This document shows, one piece after another, positions 22,671 through 32,720 of a stretch of 64,000 nucleotides of DNA (its first letter is position 1; each line of letters starts with the position of its first letter). A program made the translations under genes and the position numbers. Source of the stretch: Aricia agestis (taxonomy: Eukaryota > Arthropoda > Insecta > Lepidoptera > Lycaenidae); NCBI RefSeq assembly GCF_905147365.1, contig NC_056410.1, positions 8,953,501-9,017,500 on the forward strand. Direction: 5' to 3'. Below the pieces are notes generated by a model that saw only the letters and a program-made list of their open reading frames with translations, searched no databases and had not been told where the DNA came from.

Positions 22671-23587
22671 CTAGTATTTTCCTTGGCCGCCTGACAAGCA
22701 AACTTTGATCCTCTATTTAAGCCTCTGAAATTATCAGTTTCTAGTTCTGGGTTTAGCGTATTTGTCTATCAATGTAATTATTTGCGAATAGCCTAAGTAA
22801 TATATCACAAACACATTACAATGTATATGTACATTGTACGTACTGGTTATTTTTATAATATATCGCCAAACCCTGAATTTGCCTAGATTGACGTAATACA
22901 TAGCTCTATCGAGCAATTTAAGCTGGGTACGCGGGTTTAATTAAATTAATATGCGGTAGCGTCACGTGGAATGCATTTCGCGCCCGCGCCTCGAGGGGAT
23001 AGATTTATTCGCAATAATCTGTACCAACTAATCGTACTTACATAATAATTTATAGTAGTAACTGTACTTTGATTAGAACTTGGCTAAGCCGGGTGATAGA
23101 ATTTTATTAAGCGTGCTTTGACCCACCACACATGCCCACCGCTGTGTCATAGGACTCATAGGAGATACAGGGGTAGGATACCCTTTTGACGTCCCTCTAC
23201 TTATAGCATGTATCTCTATTTCTTTGCGGGACCCAAGTCCCACAAAGAAATAATCAGAAGAAGATAGGAGGAGTAGAAAATATCCAATTTTCTCTCCCAC
23301 GAAAGTGGCACGGCACGTGAGACGACACAATGTTGCAAGAACCGAAAGTCAAAGAACTAAAGAGAAAGCACCAAGGGAATAAACGTTAATTTGACTACTA
23401 AGCTAAACGTGACAGAATGTAAATCATCTCCTTTTCCACCTGGTACAAAAACCAATGTTGGCTACGCAGTTTCTCTACAATTGGAATAATGAACATATTG
23501 TGGCCTTCTGCGCAAACGATAACTACAATGGGCGAAGCCAGGTTATTTCAAACGTCTAAAGGTAATATACCTTTATGATTGCCCATA
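22671..23587. other. No recognisable gene
   Basis: Contains a hairpin near 23218-23250 (TTTCTTTGCGGGAC and complement) but no supported gene or known repeat. Confidence 0.4.
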
Positions 23588-24048
23588 ATGGGCATTGTCC
23601 AAAAAAAATCACATGTATTTTTTGGATTTTTTTTTTCGTTAAAATAGGGTATATTAAGAATATAAATTAAATAATTTTGCAATTCATTGGCTAGTTTTTT
23701 CTCAATAAATTTTTAAAGTTTCGCTCTGACGTCATCATCGGCCGCCAATTGACCTCTGCATATGTTTTAAATTTCCTTTCAATCTTATTTATAATAGCTG
23801 GTTCGTCAAATGCAAGTTCTCATTATGTGAAAGCTGATACGAGAAGCTTACCAAAAGTTCGAAACGTAATGTTGGTCGAATTTATTGCTAATTTAACGCC
23901 ATTGAAGGTCAAACAAAGGTTAAACGTATTTGTTCAAAAATGTAAGTAACTAATGGGTATTTTTTTCGTTTATATACAGAAAAACGATCCTTATTCCTCG
24001 AAATGTTTTTGTAATGAGCAAAATTAAAAAAAAATGGACAATGCCCAT
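23588..24048. mobile_element. Inverted-repeat element with an open frame inside
   Basis: ATGGGCATTGTCCA at the left and its complement TGGACAATGCCCAT at the right, each next to poly(A)/poly(T). Inside, an open frame (23749-23949, no ATG at its start) begins hydrophobic and ends just past GTAAGTAAC, a donor-like sequence. Function not recognised; probably a non-autonomous DNA transposon. Confidence 0.55.
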
Positions 24049-24493
24049 TGACATCAATTGTGCGAGCTGTATGAGATGCAGGATCTGCTTTTCTAGACTA
24101 AACTAGGGTATAAATGAATCCTAAAGTGTCTTTATAGATGTACCTAACTCTGGAAAGTTTTTTACGATTGAAGACGGACAGCTACTAAAACTAGTTATAG
24201 AGCTTAGCCCATTTAGTTGAATAGCTTATAATATACACACGTCAAATTCCAAACACTTCTGCCGAAATAGCAGTGACATTAAAGAAGGTATCTTTGCCAA
24301 GGGTCTTAAGGCCTTCACACACCGCAACTATAATGTAAACTATAAAACGATGTACAAGCATCTTATTACATCTTTGCATAAAAATCACCAGAAGTCTGCA
24401 TACCTTAGCTATAATGACGCGTATTATTACATCCTGACGAATTCCACTGAAAAACATAATAAGATGTATCGTGATTCGTGCTACGAGTATAAT
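24049..24493. other. No recognisable feature
   Basis: Overlapping open frames on both strands (24242-24571) show no recognisable domain. Confidence 0.4.
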
Positions 24494-24626
24494 GTACCAT
24501 CGAGGAAATTCATTCATAGGAAATTGACCAAATCAATGTTAATTGTGATCTGTCGGCTGGGTTTGACGTAACACGACCAAATTACGTAGGTCCCATCTGC
24601 CTATGAAACAACTTCTATGATAGTAC
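24494..24626. mobile_element. MITE family BB
   Basis: GTACCATCGAGGAAATTCAT at the left and complement of GTACTATCATAGAAGTTG at the right; internal CCAAATTACGTAGG. Further copies at 36533-36608 and 57045-57190, with a fragment at 26067-26115 (ATAGGCAGGTGGCCGACC). Confidence 0.6.
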
Positions 24627-26534
24627 ATCTTCACATTATAGCTTCTATGTGTGAAGCCTTTTAGTTTTGCAATAGTTTACTCCACCGAGATAGGTTAAAC
24701 AACGAAGGTGTTACCGTCTTGAAGATGGATGGCTAATTACTCAGGTGTATCCCGCCGACGATATTGTATTGCTTAAGTGCCGGTGGATCTCGGATTAGAC
24801 CATTAATTTTCATTAGGATGTCAAAGAGTTTGCTGTATCCCTATCCGTCTCCTAATATTGGGACATTTGAGACGCAAAATTAATGGATATTTATAGACAA
24901 TGCATGATTACATAACACCTTCGTAATAAAAATAGTTACACAATGGATACGCTAAATGATATTTTGTATCTACTCGTCTTATGTTTGCAAGGACGTACGA
25001 TAGAAATATAAGGACAAAAAGTTGTGTAGCGTATCCATCGGTAGCTATTTTTTGGTAAGTATGGTTACTGTTTTAACTCAATAATTTTAACAAGATTATA
25101 CAAAAAGGAAATCAACACTTTTGCTCTTGGGGTAACAAGCATAAACGTACTGTATGCATATAATACATTATTAATTTATGAAAATATGCCCAAGCATCAA
25201 ATAAGAACGAAGTTTTCCAAATTCTAAACCCAGAGAGTAAAATACCGATTCAAAATATGTATCTAATAAAATAATAGTGGGTTATTGTAGGAGTAGCTAA
25301 CATTGATCATAATGATGCAGAAAGTAATATAAGGACACGATTCAATCTTTGATCTACGTTCGTGTAACGTTACCATGTGCGTGAATACACAAGAAAAGAT
25401 TACGAAACAAAATGTGTAACCCCGAGCATATCAAGAACAGAACTAAATTGAATCTGGGCGTCAAGTGAAAGATTGCTGATAAACTCGGCCTCATCTACAT
25501 TTATATACAGACTGACAGACCTTGCTCCGAGTACTTTTCTACTATTTTGTGATGACTTGTAACGTGTGTGCATAATATTATTGTTCTTCCGCACTCTCTT
25601 TTTACTTTCGCAGCTCAGTATAGATATAATATGCAGCTGAAGAGTAGAATATTTTACGCGCGTGGCAAAAAAAAACGCTTGCCGGATCAACTAGTATACT
25701 CATATAAAGATCTCGCCTTTAACGTAAATATTTATGAATTATAAATGAATACAATTTTTACGTACCGCACGTGTCTTGGAAACCATTAATAATTCGAAGA
25801 TGGTCTGCGTAAACATGTTATTTTAATCGCAGACTCATCGCGATATACATTTTAATATAATAATTTCAGCAACTCATTTCTAGGCCAGTTATTACACGGT
25901 ACACTTCCTGAAATTATCGCGGTATCTTGAATTATGTTCAGTAACGCTTTTCGGATATTATCAAAAATTATGTTGACCTAGAAAAGTATTAATCAAGATT
26001 TTGCCTTATCATTGAATAGAAAAGTGGATTGTAAATATTTAAAATCTGTATGGACTTTCAGAAAAAATGATCCATAGGCAGGTGGCCGACCTACGTAATT
26101 TTATAGGGTTATGGTTACTTTAGCCGACATAATATCACTACAATCTTGACTTGACCTCGACAAAATAATTTATGTAGGCACAACACATTATACAGATGTG
26201 TCAAAATAGTATCCAAACTTAGTACCTACCTTGTAGTGGATTAAAAGGTAAAATGGTTTATTAGAAATATTCCTAGATATTAGATAGATTTATAAAAATT
26301 TAGCTCGCGTAACTTATATGTTAGTTAAATATGATGTCGGTACTATATGAGACTTATTTCATTAATGGATTTTAAGGAGTTGTCATAGATTTCGTTATTG
26401 CATGATACCATAATACAAATTGTATTAAGATAATCAATGTGTATATTGTATAATTCGGATTTACTTCTATATTATTGAAAGGCCGAGCTCGATGCTAACA
26501 AGTGTGGAAATTGAAAATTGTATTTAAAATAAAT
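24627..26534. other. Mostly unassigned AT-rich DNA
   Basis: About 1.9 kb. A family BB fragment at 26067-26115 is the only repeat I recognise. The open frame at 25400-25690 (minus) has no recognisable domain. Confidence 0.45.
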
Positions 26535-26801
26535 AAAAACCGGCCAAGTGCGAGTTGGACTCGCCCATGAAGGGTTCCGCAGCAGCAATAAGGTTTATTT
26601 TTATGAAATTAAAAGGTTTTTGATTTATTTTTATGTTTCAGTTGATTTAATGAAAGTGAATTTAAGATTTACCATTTATGACGTATAAAAAAACTAATTG
26701 CTAGATTTCGTTCAAACCAATTTTCGTTGGTAGTTTTAATAGTAATGTACATCATATATTTTTTATAGACTTATCGTGCCCCTACTTTAGAAGTTAGAGG
26801 G

Positions 26802-27095
26802 ACACACACACACACACACTCACACACAAATGTGTGTGTGTTTTGGGTTTGGGTAATAATTGATTTGGGTAATATAATATCTAAAAAGCAAGGGCGCAGT
26901 TGTAGAAGCTCGCACAGGGCGCAAAAAATGACTACGGCATTGGCGGTACCCACTGCATCGCGCTATCAAAATTTCGGAGAACGGCAAAGACATATACAAC
27001 GTCTGAAATGACGTCAGTGAGCTTCGGCCTGACCGAGCATGCTTTCTCTCTCGGTCGGAAGATCTTCCTTTTCGGCCGCCACTAACAACGTTAAA
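26802..27095 (+). mobile_element. CA microsatellite and LTR fragment
   Basis: A (CA)n/(GT)n tract at 26802-26841 precedes unassigned sequence. Then comes 26971-27087 (TTTCGGAGAACGGCAA ... CGGTCGGAAGATCTTCC), matching the LTR at 5673-6328. A ~35-bp sequence, GACTTATCGTGCCCCTACTT..., is duplicated on both sides (26768-26803 and 27096-27130). Confidence 0.6.
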
Positions 27096-27445
27096 GACTT
27101 ATCGTGCCCCTACTTTAGAAGTTAGAGGGGGGGGGGGACACACACATTTTACCACTTTGGAAGAGTCTCTCTCGCAAAGTATTCAGGTTAGAAAAAAATG
27201 ATATAAGAAACCTCAATATGATTTTTGAAGACCTATCCATAGATACCCAATACGCATAGGTTAGATGAATAATTTTTTTTTTATTTCAGTTGTACCTTAA
27301 GGGACCCCTAAAATTTTTAATTATTTTTCCATTTTTGTATCAAAATCTTAATGCGGTTCACAGACTACATCTACTTACCAAGTTTCAATAGTACTCTTCA
27401 GTTACTCTTATAGTTTACTCTATAGTCTATAGTATACTCTTATAG

Positions 27446-28243
27446 CCCATTTATATTCGCGTACGAGTCGCGAGGCGAGGGACGAGGCGAGGGGCGAGGT
27501 GCGAGTGTGAACAGACGCTCGTGGCTCGCCTCGTCCCTCGTCTCGTCCCTCGCGGCGCTCGCGTCCGGAGCGGTTTTTGGGGCACGAGTCAAAGGACCTC
27601 GCGTCGCACGCGAGTGGGTGTTTACATTCGCCCTCCCGCTTTATTCTGGCTTCTACATCGTGCCGCGCAGGTTGTGTTTAGTTTTAAATATGCAAAAACA
27701 AAAATGCATCGTATTATAATAATAATAATATCTATGGACGCTTCACACCACGTCAGTCTGGCCCCGTGCTAAGTACCTGAAGGGCTTGTGTTACGGGTAC
27801 CAGACAACTTAAATAAAACTTTTTGTTCCGTCGGCGAGATTCGAACCCGCGACCCCCGGCTTGAGCTACCGACAGGCGACAGCCTACCCACTGAGCTACA
27901 GAGGTCGTCAAATAATGGATTGGTCGCAAGACGAAACATTTAAGTTCATATAACAATTTCAAAAAGAACGAATAATTTGGGACCCTAAACATAAATGCCA
28001 CGAGAACAGCCAAAAAGTTAGCTTCCTTTTATTTAAATTAGTGACGTAGCAGTATAAGCCCAGTACGCACAAACTTGTTGCTGCTAAAACTTCGACGTCC
28101 TCCATTGTTGCTAGCTCAAAGACGACTGAACTCGGCACGCGAGTGTAAACAGGCAACTTATTAACCATCGATCAACACGAGCATCGCACGAGGGACGAGG
28201 TGAGCCACGAGGCGAGGGACGAAGCGCGAGTGTAAAGGCCGTA
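27446..28243. mobile_element. GC-rich MITE with CGAGGCGAGGGACG arms, hosting SINE A
   Basis: Left CCCATTTATATTCGCG then GAGGCGAGGGACGAGG; right arm is the rough complement, ending CGCGAGTGTAAAGGCC. TTATAG flanks both sides (27440-27445, 28244-28249) and restores the host sequence CTTATAGTTTCGG. Very CpG-rich against an AT-rich background. Confidence 0.7.
27716..27911 (-). mobile_element. SINE A, internally deleted
   Basis: (ATT)n tail, GCGTCCATAG end and B-box GGGTTCGAATCTCGCC (minus strand). About 80 bp of the body present at 2680-2961 is missing. Inserted inside the GC-rich MITE. Confidence 0.85.
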
Positions 28244-28294
28244 TTATAGTTTCGGAGAAAAGTGGCTATGACATACGGACGGACAGACAGACAG

Positions 28295-28649
28295 ATATAA
28301 TAATAATAGCTCCCACACTGATTTCGGTGACGGTGGCCGGTTTCATTGAAACCAGGCCAGCTACGCAGGAGTGTAATTTTTATAGTGCCAAAGTGTGTGC
28401 GCAGTACACAAGAGCCCTCTCTATTCCTTTACTCTCATAACCCAGTGGGACGGAAGACCGACACGACTGGCGAGAGATCAGGCGCAGGACCGACTTTTTA
28501 GATTAGACTTTTTAGCCCATCCGACGCATGGATCATCTTACTTGTCAGACAATCAGGTGATCAGCCTGCATTGTCCTAACCAAACTTGGAGATAACATGT
28601 TTTCAACGCGGGAATCGAACCCACGACCTCCGAGTCAAGAGCCGAGCTC
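28295..28649 (-). mobile_element. tRNA-derived SINE B, 5' truncated
   Basis: Minus strand: GACTCGGAGGTCGTGGGTTC, ATCACCTGATTGTCTGACAA, CCAGTCGTGTCGGTCTTCCG, (ATT)n tail. The A-box part present at 41687-42045 is missing. It sits in the ACAGACAGAC tract of the host repeat. Confidence 0.85.
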
Positions 28650-28974
28650 AGACAGACAGATAGACAGACAGACAGAGACAGACAGACATGCAGAATCTAT
28701 AAGGGTTCCGTTTTCCGCCATTTGGCTACGGAACCCTAAAAAGCAAATTATGTTCGTCATTATTCAATTTGCAAAATAACATCGAAAATTAAAGATCTCG
28801 TTTCCTTTGAAGAATTATGAAATGTTTTCAAACTCATTCAGTTTCAAAGGATCTACAAAACAGAAATAATAAACTTAGCATGTCTATAATAATGTTGCTA
28901 CCATATCCACAGCTCTATTTACCTTCAGTTCTATTCTGTGCTTCAGTATACGAAACTCATATTTTATTCAGGTA

Positions 28975-29087
28975 CTAGCTGTTGCCCGCGACTTCGTCCG
29001 CGTTAGCATAGTAGACCACGTCCCAAGTATTATTATGTACAAAAATATTCAATGTACAGAATTGACCTTCCTACGATTTTATTATAT
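28975..29087 (-). mobile_element. Helitron 3' end fragment
   Basis: CTAGCTGTTGCCCGCGACTT followed by GACCACGTCCCAAGTATTAT and TGTACAGAATTGACCTTCCT, shared with 18843-18930. No 5' end before the next element. Confidence 0.6.
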
Positions 29088-29614
29088 TAAGATATTCCGC
29101 GCGGCTTCGCCCGAGTAATTTAGGAATTTCACGCAACCTTACATTCTTCCGCAAAAAAACAGCCTATGTCCCTTCACGTGGTCTATTCTTCATGTTTGCC
29201 AAATAACATAAAAATTGCTCCAGTAGTTCTTAAGATAATAAGCAATTTCATATAATTTCCCCCGTTTGTTCCACATTTTCCTCTATTTCTTCGCTCCTAT
29301 TAATCATAGCGTGATAAAATATAGCATATAGCCTTTTCCGACAAATGGGCTATCTAACACTGAAAGAATTTTTCAAATCGACCAGTAGTTCCTGAGATTA
29401 GCGCGTTCAAATAAGCATCTCAAATAATTTCCCCCCGTTTTTTCCACATTTTTCTCTATTTCTTCACTCCCATTTGTCTTGGCGTGATAAAATATAGCCT
29501 ATAGCCTTCCTCAATAAATGGGCTATCTAACACTGAAAGAATTTTTTAAATCGGACCAGTAGTTCTTGAGATTAGCGCGTTCAAACAAATAAACTCTTCC
29601 ACTTTATAATATTA
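29088..29614 (-). mobile_element. Helitron family H
   Basis: ATTCCGCGCGGCTTCGCCCG (3' end), AGCCTATGTCCCTTCACGTG, then two partial repeats of the block TCCACATTTTCCTCTATTTC ... GAGATTAGCGCGTTCAAA. The 5' end is cut at ATATTA by the CTAG of the next Helitron. Confidence 0.75.
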
Positions 29615-29749
29615 CTAGCTGTCCCGGTGAACTTCGTGTCACTTTAAAACCTTTCCTGGACTTCTACGAATATTTTAAGACTAAAATCAGCCCAATCACA
29701 TATATCTTATATATAAAAACACATTTGAAAATCCATTTTTATATATAAG
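29615..29749 (-). mobile_element. Helitron fragment (family of 57192-57482)
   Basis: CTAGCTGTCCCGGTGAACTT and CTTTAAAACCTTTCCTGGAC on the minus-strand 3' side; truncated by an AT-rich palindrome at 29700-29750 (TATCTTATATATAAAA and complement). Confidence 0.65.
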
Positions 29750-30829
29750 ATAGATGTTCTGCGCGGCTTCGCTTGCGTAATTTAGGAATTTCCCGCGACC
29801 GTACAGTTTTCCGCAAAAAAATAGCCTATGTCGCTATACGTGGTCTATTCTTCATGTTTGTTAGTATTAATTTAAGGTTTTAAGTTATATATATACGTCT
29901 GAAAGACGGAAAATGTTATTTACTAAGCAAAACTTAGGATTTAGTGAGGTAATTGATCGGCCTTAGTCGGCGACGAAATTAATCCTCACAGGAGGCACCA
30001 TAAAAAATGTATGATTCTCGCTGGAGAGGCAGCTGCATTTCCCTGAAGCTTGTGCTTCAATACCAAGTGAATTTTTCAGCGGTAGAAAAGCATAAACACT
30101 CATCTGGAAAGGTTTGGACTGAAGGAAGATTCTCTTCAACTCGGGGCGTCGCCTGGTCGCCGGCCGGCAAAGGAAAACCTTTCGAAGACACCTTGGTGGG
30201 TGTAAAACTATCGCACCACAAATTCACCACGGTAGATTGAGCACAATCCAGTCAGCAAACCTCTAACGCGATTTTTAGTTTTTTTAGTTCTGAATTTTTA
30301 AATCACAGACGCGAACACGCGTTGTCTTTCAGGCGGACATATATCTTCGAATATTGCTCCCGCGCAGTGATTGGCGGGAGGCGATACGCCAGGTTGGCGG
30401 GATATTTGAAAGTGGAAGGAATATAAGGAATAGGCTCATGTCTATACACTTCCACTTTATAATATAAGTATAGATTTTTCCACATTTTCCTCTATTTCTT
30501 TGCTCCTATTAGTCTTAGCGTGATAAAATATAGCCTATAGCCTTCCTCGATAAATGGGCTATCTAACACTGAAATAATTTTTCAAATCGAACCAGCAGTC
30601 CCTGAGATTAGCGCGTTCAAACAAATAAACTCTTCCACTTTATAATATTAAGTATAGATTTTTCCACATTTTCCTCTATTTATTTGCTCCTATTAGTCTT
30701 AGCGTGATAAGATATAGCCTATAGCCTTCCTCGATAAATGGGCTATCTAACACTGAAAGAATTTTTCAAATCGGACCAGTAGTTCCTGAGATTAGCGCGT
30801 TCAAACAAACAAACTCTTCCGCTTTTTAA
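29750..30829 (-). mobile_element. Helitron family H, interrupted and with tandem 5' ends
   Basis: 3' part 29750-29870 (TGTTCTGCGCGGCTTCGCTT). A foreign insert occupies 29871-30446. Then a 5' end (TTATAATATAAGTATAGA) is followed by two head-to-tail partial units starting at 30476 and 30660, period about 184 bp. Such tandem ends are known products of rolling-circle transposition. Confidence 0.65.
29871..30446 (+). other. Unclassified GC-richer insert with 77-codon ORF
   Basis: The surrounding Helitron is interrupted by about 575 bp of unlike composition. An ATG-started frame at 30007-30240 encodes a basic 77-residue peptide (motifs SSTRGVAWSPAGKGKPF). It resembles no family I know. Downstream are two TTGGCGGGA boxes at 30371-30408. 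It could be an LTR fragment, a captured exon or chance. Confidence 0.35.
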
Positions 30830-31190
30830 CCGACTTCCAAAAAACGAGGAGGTTATATATTCGGCTGTGGATTTTTTTTTTGTATGTTCGACCACTACTC
30901 CGCCGTTTGTGAACCGATTTTCAAAATTTTTATTTTGTTATATTAGGTTTCACTCCAATTTGGTCCCATTTTCACAAAAGTGGTGATCTGATGATGGGAT
31001 CCACGAGTAATCGAGGGAACTCCTCAAAATTTATATGGAAACATATGGTGATTTTGGTTTTATGTGAAGCATCCTAAGCATATGCTACCAAAACGCAAGA
31101 TTTTGCACCAAGGTATACTATGGTTTCGAAGATACTAAAAGGTGTAAGTTGTGACCAATGTCACAACTTACATGGTTGTATATGGATACA
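30830..31190 (+). repeat. Dispersed repeat beginning AACCGACTTCCAAAAAAC
   Basis: CCGACTTCCAAAAAACGAGG and TTCGGCTGTGG start; GTGAACCGATTTTCAAAATT and CCACGAGTAATCGAGGGAAC follow. The start is seen inverted at 57998-58037. A perfect hairpin GTAAGTTGTGAC/GTCACAACTTAC lies at 31144-31171. Confidence 0.5.
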
Positions 31191-31404
31191 ATATAGGTAC
31201 ACACAACACCATAAAATATCATCATTCATCACGTTATGTCCTTATTTATTTGGTATATTTCAAAGCGATTTTAATATAAAAATATACTCAATGTTGTTTC
31301 AAAATACATAATATTTCAAGTACCACAAAATTGAACATAAGTAACAAATTCAACCTTTACTCCAGAGCGTAAGGCACACATTTGGGTTGGACTGAAGGAA
31401 ACGG

Positions 31405-31941
31405 GGCACTATGGAAAAAATACTTAAAAAATTTTTTCGTCCAAATTTTAACCTCTCATAACCACCCTTTCTGAAAATACCAATCGATAGGGGGCGCCAA
31501 GGGGAGCAAAAAAGCTCAGATAAACTTTTCTCAAAAATCAACCCCTGTCGAAAGACAGGCCGAAATGTGACCCTCGTTAGCACGGAGAAAATACTTAAAA
31601 AAATTTGGACGAAAAAATTCAACCTCTTATAATCACCCCTTTTGAATACACCGATCGATAGGGGGCGCCAAGGGGAGTAAGAAAGCTCAAATAAACTTTT
31701 CTCAAAAATCAATCCCCGGCCAGATACAGGCCGATATACGAACCTCGTTAGTATGGCGAAAATACTTAAGAAAATTTTGACGACAAAAGTATAACCCCCT
31801 ATGACCACCCCTTTTTATTATACCAATCGATAGGGGGTGCCAAGGGAAGCAAAAAAGCTCAGATAAACTTTTCTCAAAAATCAACCCCTGTCGAATGACA
31901 GGCCGAAATGTGACCCTTGTTAGTATGGCGAAAATACTTTG
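31405..31941 (-). repeat. 171-172-bp tandem satellite, about 3 copies
   Basis: Landmark GATAGGGGG(C/T)GCCAAGGG recurs at 31486, 31657 and 31829, and TACTTAAAAAAATTTTG-type spacers between. Because 171 is divisible by three, the minus strand stays open for 152 codons (31350-31808) with a repeating FEKSLSELF...PLSIG pattern. A one-base length change shifts the frame in the last unit. Read as satellite, not gene. Confidence 0.8.
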
Positions 31942-32280
31942 GGTAAGGTTTAGGAACCTACGTCAATTAAATGTCGGTGACATGGGTTAAGGAGGATTGT
32001 TTTGGGTGAGAAAAACTCCTACTTTACGTTTCCACCGCCTGTAAACTCTCCGTTTAGAAGAAATTCGCATTTGAGATTTTCGTAATCTTCAGATAAGATC
32101 ATCTGTTTTCTGATGTTTACGAAGTATTTTTAAGGCATCTCAAGGCTGTGATGAGTGGGTCTTACTTAACTACTCAGCCACGGATATCGAAGGGGGGGGG
32201 GGGGGACGGAGGGGCGCCAATTCTAGTACAACTTTGTGAATTTGTGTTAGTGGTAAGATGTCTATTAGGTACTCTTAGGG
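31942..32280. other. No recognisable gene; G-run
   Basis: Contains a homopolymer run of about 14 G at 32191-32204; otherwise nothing supported. Confidence 0.4.
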
Positions 32281-32612
32281 CCTTTTTTTATGAAATAAGG
32301 GACAAACGAGAAAACGGGTCACCATGGAAAGCAACTTCTGTCGCCCATGGACACTCGCAACATCAGAAGAGCTGCCGGTGCGTTGCCGGCCTTTTAAGAG
32401 GGAATAGGGTAATAGGGCAGGCAAGGGTTATTAAGGAAATAGAGGAGGGTAGGGAAAGGAATAGGATAGGGTAGGAGTTGGGCCTCCGGTAAACTCACCC
32501 GTGCTCACTCTGCGAAACACAGCGTAAGCTGTTTCACGCCGGTTTTCTGTGAGCCCTTGGTATTTTTCCAGTTGAGCCGGCCCATTCGTGTCGAAGCATG
32601 GCTCTCCCACGT
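32281..32612 (-). mobile_element. SINE-like retroposon C
   Basis: Poly(T)-side end at 32283, ACTCGCAACATCAGAAGAGC, minisatellite and AGCATGGCTCTCCCACGT at the 5' end. Near full length. Confidence 0.8.
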
Positions 32613-32639
32613 TTGTGTTTCACCACTTCCTGTATAAGT

Positions 32640-32720
32640 GCCGGATAGGCTATACACAACTTTTTTGACAGATTCTCCATACTCTATCTGTTAAGTAATG
32701 TGGTGGATAGCCTATCCGGC
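32640..32720. mobile_element. Short palindromic repeat K
   Basis: GCCGGATAGGCTATACACAA and complement around TCCATACTCTATCTG, matching 17449-17529, with GTGGTGAAACAGGCCC downstream. Confidence 0.65.

Larger units (their letters stand above)
26535..28742 (+). mobile_element. GTTCCG-family repeat broken by nested insertions
   Basis: Starts AAAAACCGGCCAAGTGCGAG and ends CATTTGGCTACGGAACCCTA. Host pieces are 26535-26801, 27096-27439, 28244-28294 and 28650-28742, collinear with 4175-4860. Between them lie an LTR fragment with CA repeat, a GC-rich MITE carrying SINE A, and SINE B. No coding. Confidence 0.75.

Noticed and set aside
24242..24571. Opposed open frames of 91 and 73 codons
   Set aside because: No domain, and they overlap a MITE (24494-24626).
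30371..30408. TTGGCGGGA boxes as E2F-type sites
   Set aside because: Two short matches without an identified gene or start site are not enough to call a promoter.
31350..31808. 152-codon frame with repeated residues
   Set aside because: It is the translation of a 171-bp satellite whose period is divisible by three; frame breaks in the next unit.
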